From: Parasponia andersonii
Lineage: Eukaryota; Streptophyta; Magnoliopsida; Rosales; Cannabaceae
DNA: 64,000 nt
Reading direction: 5' to 3'
Assembly: GCA_002914805.1 (NCBI GenBank)
Contig: JXTB01000035.1
Coordinates: 186,001-250,000 of the forward strand
Under the pieces are notes generated by a model that worked only from the letters and a program-made list of their open reading frames with translations, was not told where the DNA came from and searched no databases. The position numbers and the translations under genes were made by a program. Positions 57,301 to 64,000 of the stretch are shown piece by piece (position 1 is the stretch's first letter; every line of letters begins with the position of its first letter).

Positions 57301-59800
57301 GGGCATCTGGACGAATATTTCCAGATTCTGAGGCACTACCAAATGCATCTGAACCCCAAGAGATGCGCGTTCGGGGTGTCCTCCGGCCAGTTCCTAGGGC
57401 ACATCGTGAGGAGAAGGGGCATTGAGGCTAACCCGACCCAGTTGTCCTCAATCACAGATGTACAGAGACCCTCGAGCATTAGGGAGGTCCAGCGCCTTAT
57501 CGCAAAGATAGCTGTACTCAGCCAGTTCGTCCCCAAAATGTCTGACCGATATAAACCTTTCTTCCAATGCATAAAGAAAAGCTCCACAGTCATCTGGAGG
57601 GAGGAGCAGGACAAGGCACTGATGGAGCTCAAACTATACTTAAGTCACCCGCCTATCCTGGCTTCCCCAACAGAGGGGCAGTGCCTGTATACTTATTTGG
57701 CAGTGTCCGAAGAAGCGATCAGTGCCGTATAATTCATCGAGGAAGACAGCAAGTAGAAGCCGGTATTGTACGTAAGCTGCATGCTTCTGAACGCCGAGAA
57801 GCGATACAGTATGGCAGAGAAACTGGTTCTCGCTTTGGTCAATGCTAAGAAAAGACTAAGGTAGTACTTCGAGGCACACTCAGTTATGGTGTATACGGAT
57901 TTCCCCATCCAGCAAATCTTGGCCAAACCGGACCTATCGGGACGATTGATCAAGGCTATCGAGTTGGGATATACGACATCAAGTATCGGCCTCGAGTGGT
58001 GAAGAAAGGGCAAGTCATTACAGACTTTCTAGTAGAAATCCAGTTATTCGGCGAGCCACGCGACCCACTCCAGATGTCTATGGCTCATATCCCTTCAACC
58101 TAGATCCTCTACACCGACGGGTCCACAAACGCCTCGAGCTCAGATATTGGAATAGTCCTACAGACCCCAGCAAGACTCAGGGTAGAGAAAGCTTTGAGAC
58201 TTGGTTTCCAGGCAACGAACAATGAGGTAGAGTACGAGACGCTGCTGCAAGGCCTTAAGCAGGCTCTACACTTCGAAGTAGACAACATCGTAGTAAGGAC
58301 TGACTTGCAGCTGATCATGGGTTAGGTCAAGAGAGACTTCGAAGTAAAAGAGCTGAGATTACACAGGTCCTTCTTAAGGGTAATGGGGGCGAAATCCCAC
58401 TTTAGTAGTTTTGATATCGGGCAGATACCCAGGAAAATGAACCTGAAGGCCGATGAGCTCACTAAAAGAGCATCGATCGGGGGGACGACCGAACACACAG
58501 AGATTCTGCTAGAGGGCAAAGACACGAGAGACCCTTTGGAGACCCCCGCATACCACATGTTTGCAACTAACTCTGAAGACAATGGCTGGATGAGACCCAT
58601 CACCCAATACCTGGTGTCGGGAAACCTGCCCGCAAAAAGCGAGGTCGGTCAGACTGAAGGCTGCCCGATACTCGATGGTGGAGGGCTAACTGTATAGAAG
58701 ATCAACGATTGGATCGATGCTGAGGTGCGTAGGTCCCATAGAGGCGCAGAAGCTGATGGAGGAAATCCATGAGGGAGCGTATGACAACCACTCTGGCGGG
58801 CATAGCCTCGCCCACAAGGCCTTGACGGATGGGTACTTCTAGCCATACATGATAACCGAGGTGGCCCAATTTGTCAAGAAATATGACAAGTGGCAGAAGT
58901 TCGCCCCCCTGAAGTGCCAACCCGCGGAATAACTCTATTCGAACATAACTCCTTGGCCATTCGCTAAATGGGGTCTGGACATCGTCGGAGAACTCCCCAA
59001 AAGCCTAAGGGGAAGAAGGTATATCTTGCTGGCCACCGATTATTTCACTAAATGGGTAGAAGCTGAAGCCTACGCGACTGTCAATAAGGCAGACACGATT
59101 AACTTAATTCGGAAAAACATAATCTGCCGACATGGAATCCAAAAGAAATACACGTTGATCATGGCACGTAGTTCCAAAACGCCAAGCTTAAGGAGCTGTG
59201 TGAGTTATATGATATAAAGCTCAGTTCCTTATCAGTAAACTACTCTTAGGGGAACGGCTAGGCAGAGGCAACAAATAAGGCCATATTCAGCAATATAAAA
59301 AAGAACTTGCAGGAAGCTAAAGGAAGGTGGTTAGAAGAGCTACTGGACATCGTGTGGGCCCATCGAACTACGGAGCGGAGATCGATGGGAAGAATACCGT
59401 TCGCCATGGTCTACGAGTCAGAGGCATTAATCCTGACCGAAATTGTCAACCGACCCTTCGCTCCAAAGTGGTAAGAGCCTCATTGAACGAGCAGCAGCTA
59501 AGCTGCAACACAGACCTCCTGGAAGAAACGAGAGACATGGCTTTAGTCTATCTAGCCTCGTACCACCAGCAGGCCAGGTCTTACTACGCAAAGAAGGTTA
59601 GTGCTCGTTGGTTTAACGCTGGAGATTAGGTCTTGAAGGTCAGAATAGGAAATTCCTCGAAGCTAGACTCTAACTGGGTCGGGCCCTACGAAGTGATCAA
59701 GGGGCTTGACAATGGCTCATACGTCCTGAAGGAACTCAAGACCAGGAAGGGCCTACCTAATACGTGGAATGCCCAGCACTTGAAAAAATACCACATGTGA
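54330..59800 (+). pseudogene. gag-pol region of the Tat element, interrupted
   Basis: Parts in order are the following. Gag is about 54330-55730, with a capsid-like stretch (LAGPTLLWFRQLPEKSINGF) and a zinc-knuckle-like CQFHKDHEHDTINC near 55660-55700. Protease is about 56100-56390 (VLVDDGSSVD active-site type, FNVIMGRGW). Reverse transcriptase is 56821-57732, with FLDAYSGYNQIPL, MSFGLKNEGATYQRLMN and the catalytic YIDDMVVKS. RNase H is about 58105-58480 (LYTDGSTNASSS, NNEVEYETLL). Integrase is about 58760-59600 (FAKWGLDIVGELPKS, YFTKWVEAEAY). The polyprotein end near 59800 is TWNAQHLKKYHM. In a working element this region encodes the capsid and the replication enzymes. This copy has several interruptions and is treated as a fossil. 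Confidence 0.9.
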
Positions 59801-59940
59801 GACACATGTAAATGCTTGTATTATTGAATAGCCTAATTCTAAAACAGGTCAGGGTGTCTGCTACACAAACTTATCCATTGGATTGCTATGTAAAAGGGTC
59901 TGCCCCCAGTGCAAGACCCTACGAATTATTCACGCAGATA

Positions 59941-60770
59941 AAAATTATACTATAGGAATCACATCACGCAATAAAATACTTGTCGGTGGCCTAAAAAAAC
60001 GTACGAAAAGGAATGAGTTATGCAGCAAAATGCTTGCCAGCAGACCTCATCGAAAATTGTACTATAGGAATCACATCGCGCAATAAAATGTTTACCGGTG
60101 GCCCGAGAAAACGTACAAGAGTAATGAGTTGCACAGCAAAATGCTTACCAGTAGATGTCGTCGAAAATTGTACTATAGGAATCACATTGCGCAATAAAAT
60201 GCTTACCGGTGGCCCGAGAAAACCTACAAAGAAGAATGAGCTGTGCAACAAAAGGCTTGCCAGTAAACCTTATCAAAAATCGTACTATGGGAATCACATC
60301 GTGCAATAAAAATACTTGTCGATGGCCCGAGAAAACGTACGGAGAGGAATGAGTTGCGTAGCAAAATACTTGCCAGCAAACCTCATCAAAAATCGTACTA
60401 TGGGAATCACATCGCGCAATAAAATGCTTACCGATGGCCCGAAAAAACGTACGGAGAGGAATGAGCTGCATAGCAAAATGCTTGCTAGCAGACCTCATTA
60501 AAAATCGTACTATGGGAATTACATCGTGCAATAAAATGCATACCGATGGCCCGAGAAAAAATACGAAGAGGAATGAGCTGCGTAGCAAAATGCTTATCGG
60601 CAGACCTCATCAAAGATCGTACTTCGGGGATCACGTCGCTCGCCGACGACCCGAGAAAATGTACGAGGACGAATGAGCCGTGCAATAAGATGCTTGCTAG
60701 CAGACCTCATCAAAAATCGTACTTCAAGGATCACGTCGCTCGTCGACGACCTGAGAGGACGTGCAAAAGC
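59941..60770 (+). repeat. ~112-bp tandem repeat array in the Tat element 3' region
   Basis: The marker AAAAT(T/C)GTACTATxGGAAT starts at 59941, 60053, 60164, 60276, 60389, 60501, 60612 and 60713, giving spacings of 112, 111, 112, 113, 112, 111 and 101. Each unit also holds GGCCCGAGAAAACGTAC and GCAAAATGCTTGCCAGCAGAC. The last two units are a variant (TACTTCGGGGATCACGTCGCT) and shorter. The array starts about 140 bp past the integrase end. Such 3' UTR arrays are known in Tat/Ogre elements and have been linked to satellite origins. Confidence 0.93.
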
Positions 60771-60781
60771 AAACAGAGCCA

Positions 60782-60954
60782 GGGTCTACACGTTGGAGGT
60801 AGACCCCTCCAGGGGGGCAACTTGGCAACGGATAAGCCAAAGGTAAGCAAGGCTAGGGTCTACCCGTTGGAAGTAGACCCTCCCTAGAAAGCGCCTTAGT
60901 TATGCCTGGACTAGAAGTAGACGGGGTCGAGGCCTATCCGTTGGAAGTAGGCCT
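60782..60954. repeat. Three repeated hairpins with covarying stems
   Basis: At 60782-60806, 60856-60880 and 60930-60954 the same fold recurs every 74 bases. Stems GGGTCTAC/GTAGACCC (copies 1 and 2) and AGGCCTA/TAGGCCT (copy 3) enclose the near-constant loop CCGTTGGAA. In copy 3 a T-to-C change in one arm is matched by A-to-G in the other. Lengths and loop are conserved. They lie between the tandem array and the antisense region. Confidence 0.85.
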
Positions 60955-61526
60955 AGACAAGACCGAACGCAAAGGCAACAATTAAAACCAAATTCTGTTT
61001 TTATTACTCGAATTACAGGATGCATGGTCGACACGGACGTGGACCCGGTGTTTCTATTTATAAGAAATAGGTCTTGGACGGACTCGCAAGGACACATCAG
61101 AGTGGTAACGCTCTGTTTGCTCCTGGTAAGAGCCGAGCCCATACCTCTTCTTCTGCAGCGACGGCAGTGGTCGACCAACTCCTGGAGCTGATTCCTGGCA
61201 CGTTCTCATTTAGGATCGGAGAAGTCCAGCCGCACGCGTGGATCGAATTCTGTTAAGACAAGTCATAACAAAAATTATACATCCTCAAAGTCGGATGAGC
61301 TGGAACTCGCATCCCGATCTCCAGAGTTAATCTTGTCAATCGTAGCACAGAGGGAATTCACTAAAAACTCCAAATCATACACGATTGGGCCAGATCCAAA
61401 GGTCAGCCGCACTGCCGATAAGAGAATGGCATTGTATATGATATCCGACCCTGACCATGAATGCGGACAACAATAAAATAAAAAAAAAAACAACAGAATA
61501 AACGTGAGAAAAGTGCGCCGTTTTTA

Positions 61527-64000
61527 TTATTTAAGCAGGTGCTTGCAACAAGAGTCAGCTTTATATATCATATTTAGTACTTTATAAAAGCACAAAGAGC
61601 GAGAGACCCTAATTACCTCCAGCGAGGGAGTGACACTGGCTTCGACGCTTGGACCAGCTTCAGTAGAGAACAGCATGTCGAGGTCGAAATCGTTACTAGA
61701 CAAAACGACCGCACTTGACCCTCGGCCAGTTAAGGCACTAGGGCTAGGCTGACCCCCAGGAACCTCCGTGGCTTGTTCTGGCAGACAGGAAGTGGGGACA
61801 ATCTCTCTGGCAACAGAGGCAGATGTAGAGGGCCCGTCTTTTTCTTCATCAAGCATCTTCAGTACATCAGCAGGATAGACGATGTCAATCTCATCCCCTA
61901 ACTGTTGCATGTAGTACCTAACGGAATAATGGTCTCTCTCTATACCATTCTGCTCATCGAACTAGTCGGGCGTTACTACCTCCGCGTGGCCCTCGAATTC
62001 CATTGTTCTCCCAGCCAGACCTGTAGCTCTCTGCAGAAAGGATATCCACCGGCCTCTGGTACCTTATCTTCAACTTCTCCACGTCCGCCAGCCTATCTCT
62101 TAGCGCTGCTAGCCTCAGCCCTGCTTGCTGCTGCGACAAGTCGATCAAAAAGGTGTTAATATCGGCAAAATCTTCGCCATGCTTACAAGACAACTCCACA
62201 TGAGCTTCTATCAGTTTTTTGTGATCTAAGTAGAGATGTCAGATTACCTCGTTGGACTGTTCGAGCCTGCGCTGCAAGGAATGGGCCTCTAGCTTGGCTT
62301 TTGCCTCGGCTTTCCTCACCTCTTTAGCCTCGGTTGACGGCTCTATCACGAGCAATAAAATCCAACCACATCTAAACCCCTGCGTTCTGCAGCTCCTGCT
62401 CCTTGATCTTGAGCTCGGCTTAGGCCAGCCTAGCAGCCTCAACTTTAGCCAACTTGGTGACCAGCTCCTCACGCCTGGCCCTCTCGACGCTCAAAGTGTG
62501 AGCTACCGTGCTGCTAACCCTAGTCTCGTCCAAGCTCCAGTACAAGTCGAAGTCTGCCCTCAACATGCCTAGTCAGCTTACTGACGCAAGAGGAATTGAA
62601 GGACTGAACGACGACTAGCTGCAGAATATAAGAAAAGGGGTCAGTGTTCAGCAAAGATGTCGAAAGATGTGGAGGTAACGGCCAGACGAGCCAAAACTGC
62701 ACAATGCTGCGGCCAGCAATGAGCTCTATGTTCTCCAAGCAGAGCACTTTCAGCTCGAACTCTGCGGCTGGACTCTCTCCCTAGGCATTATTTGTATCCA
62801 GGGAATGCAACTCTGCCCCGCTGATCGCGAGAACACCTTCATCCCCTACTGAGTGCACTCTCTTAGCTTCTTTCGACACTCCTAAAATGGCGAAAGTACG
62901 GGCGGTGGAAGGTAGAGCATCGCCAGGTACACCTTTGGTGACAGTCAAAGGTGGCACGTCCTCAGCAGAAGAAGCCACGGTGACTGCTGTTACTTCAGTA
63001 GCTTCGGTTACCACCTCTCTCGGAGACTCACCTGGCCGTAATTTTTCGATCTTGTCTTGACTAGTATCCTTAGACGGGCTGCCTCGCGTAGACCTTCTCC
63101 TCCTCATGAGGGTCAGAGTAGCCCCGTCATTGTTGCTGTCAGAAGAAGGGGCAGTTCTGTCTCTCTTCCCTGCCGGGCTTTCCTTCCCTTTGGACGAGTT
63201 GGCTTCGTGACCCCGCATCACAGAGACTGGGGGAGGGGAAGACAGCTGAGACTTCAACCTCAGAACTCCTCTACTGAGCTCGGCAATCTCCCCACGGGAG
63301 CGGGCAGCACTGGACCCTGCACCCGCCTTCGAACCAGAGCTAGGGGCGGAGGAAGTCAGTGCAGCAGGCTCCCCTAGCAGGCTCGAAAATGCCCCTTTGT
63401 TGTACACGATCTTTAAGGCCGGCGCCTCCCGAGTCACGGGCCCACCTGCCTCAGGAAAAGGCAGAACGGGTGTTTCACCCCTGGACGCGAACAGATCCTC
63501 TAGGTCGTCATCCGAGCCCGTTCTTAGGGTCACAACTCTCTACCCCCCGGCCTTGTCCTTAGAGGACACCACCAGACACCGACTAGCGGGGACCTGGGAT
63601 CAGGCTCTGTGTGCAATAGGACCCCCCATTACCAGGGAAGGGTCTGCCGAAAAGCCTGTGTCCGAACTTGTAAGAGCAAGCAACGTGATTAGAACGCAAC
63701 CATGACCTGATCGACGGAGCCCTAGGGCACAAAATAAACTCACCCCTAACCCTCTTGGGGGCAACAGCTTCCTCTCGACGGAACCTGATGCACTCCTCGG
63801 TCACAAGCTTCACCGCCTCTTCAAGCTCATGACTGATCGGTGCCACCAGGTCATTGGGACCTACCAGCTGGCTCGAGGCCATGATCTGACGACCTACTAT
63901 GGCAATGCGACTCTGCTCATCCCAGTAGAACCAGCTCAGAGCCGAGGCATCAAGCTGGCTCCGAAGGTGCTTGGTGATAACTCACGTGTCTAGTGGAAAG
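61527..64000 (-). other. Antisense open region (aORF type) of the Tat element
   Basis: Long minus-strand open stretches at 63583-63882, 62781-63533 (250 aa), 62520-62747, 62239-62472, 61954-62199 and 61527-61910 lie between pol and the expected right LTR, and the series continues past the window edge. Visible content is a charged, Ser/Pro-rich low-complexity protein (SSAPSSGSKAGAGSSAARSR, then RDRTAPSSDSNNDGATLT), a Lys/Glu/Ala-rich coiled-coil-like part (EAKEVRKAEAKAKLEAHSLQ), and an acidic end (FDLDMLFSTEAGPS). Tat-group elements such as Grande and Retand are known to carry an extra antisense ORF here, some related to plant-mobile or transposase-28-like domains. The domain-bearing N-terminal part would lie beyond 64000, so homology is not shown directly. 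Whether pieces are exons of one gene is not claimed. Confidence 0.65.

Larger units (their letters stand above)
53419..64000 (+). mobile_element. Tat-lineage Ty3/Gypsy retrotransposon, runs off the window
   Basis: The left LTR is 53419-54233, followed by the PBS, gag-pol, a 3' tandem-repeat array, a hairpin cluster and an antisense open region to the window end. The right LTR is not included, so at least 10.6 kb are present. The PBS (TTTGGTGCCGTCTGTGGGAA), the gag zinc-knuckle-like CQFHKDHEHDTINC, the additional antisense region and the 3' tandem repeats are characteristic of the Tat/Retand-Ogre group. GC content is far above the flanking DNA. Gag-pol is interrupted in several places, so this copy looks broken, but many domains remain long and readable, which suggests a younger age than the chromovirus. 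Without the second LTR age cannot be measured. Confidence 0.92.

Noticed and set aside
59941-60770. Regular repeats that could suggest a CRISPR-like array
   Set aside because: Units are ~112 bp and repeat throughout with no unique spacers. They lie in a plant retrotransposon 3' region.
62252-63562. Plus-strand open frames opposite the antisense region
   Set aside because: The minus-strand reading has coherent low-complexity and coiled-coil composition. The plus frames are Ser/Pro/Leu shadows.

Overview
The window looks like nuclear DNA of a eudicot plant. Spacers are AT-rich with many poly-A/T and (TA)n runs, genes have several introns with plant-type splice sites, and there is a dense load of plant transposon families. 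The exact species cannot be named from the sequence. One N, at 34982, marks an assembly join.

Four host genes can be modelled exon by exon, all on the minus strand. They are a secreted GH9 endo-1,4-beta-glucanase (6518-10184, 7 exons, 490 aa), a chalcone-isomerase-like fatty-acid-binding protein of the FAP2 type (13493-16952, 10 coding exons, 424 aa), the heterotrimeric G-protein alpha subunit GPA1 (20546-25123, 13 coding exons, 384 aa) and an alpha/beta-hydrolase (37249-39943, 4 exons, 308 aa). In each model every exon joins in frame and the catalytic or nucleotide-binding motifs are present, so all four look functional. They do not form a pathway: cell-wall remodelling, plastid lipid binding, G-protein signalling and an esterase-like enzyme simply lie next to each other.

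The rest is mostly mobile DNA. Bases 1-6085 are the right-hand part of a decayed CACTA (En/Spm) transposon with TNP2-like and Transposase_24-like genes and an intact right end. Foldback (MITE-like) elements lie at 7464-7848 (in an endoglucanase intron), 33225-34134, 36859-37214, 49331-50166 and 52189-52545, with a remnant at 12574-12717. The elements at 36859 and 52189 and the remnant belong to one family. A small non-coding Copia-type LTR element with matching 5-bp target duplications occupies 34199-36168. A Ty3/Gypsy chromovirus fossil in minus orientation fills 40907-48361; it carries a nested DNA insertion, which itself holds a hAT-type MITE with an 8-bp target duplication. From 53419 to the window end runs a large Tat-lineage Ty3/Gypsy element on the plus strand: LTR, PBS, gag-pol, a ~112-bp tandem array, three repeated hairpins, and an antisense open region.

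The observations most worth following are the Tat element's 3' region (tandem array, covarying hairpins, antisense ORF), the two long near-palindromic foldbacks, the GC-AG intron and in-frame upstream ATG of GPA1, the triple nesting in the chromovirus, and the exact 96-bp duplication beside the N, which is probably an assembly artefact.
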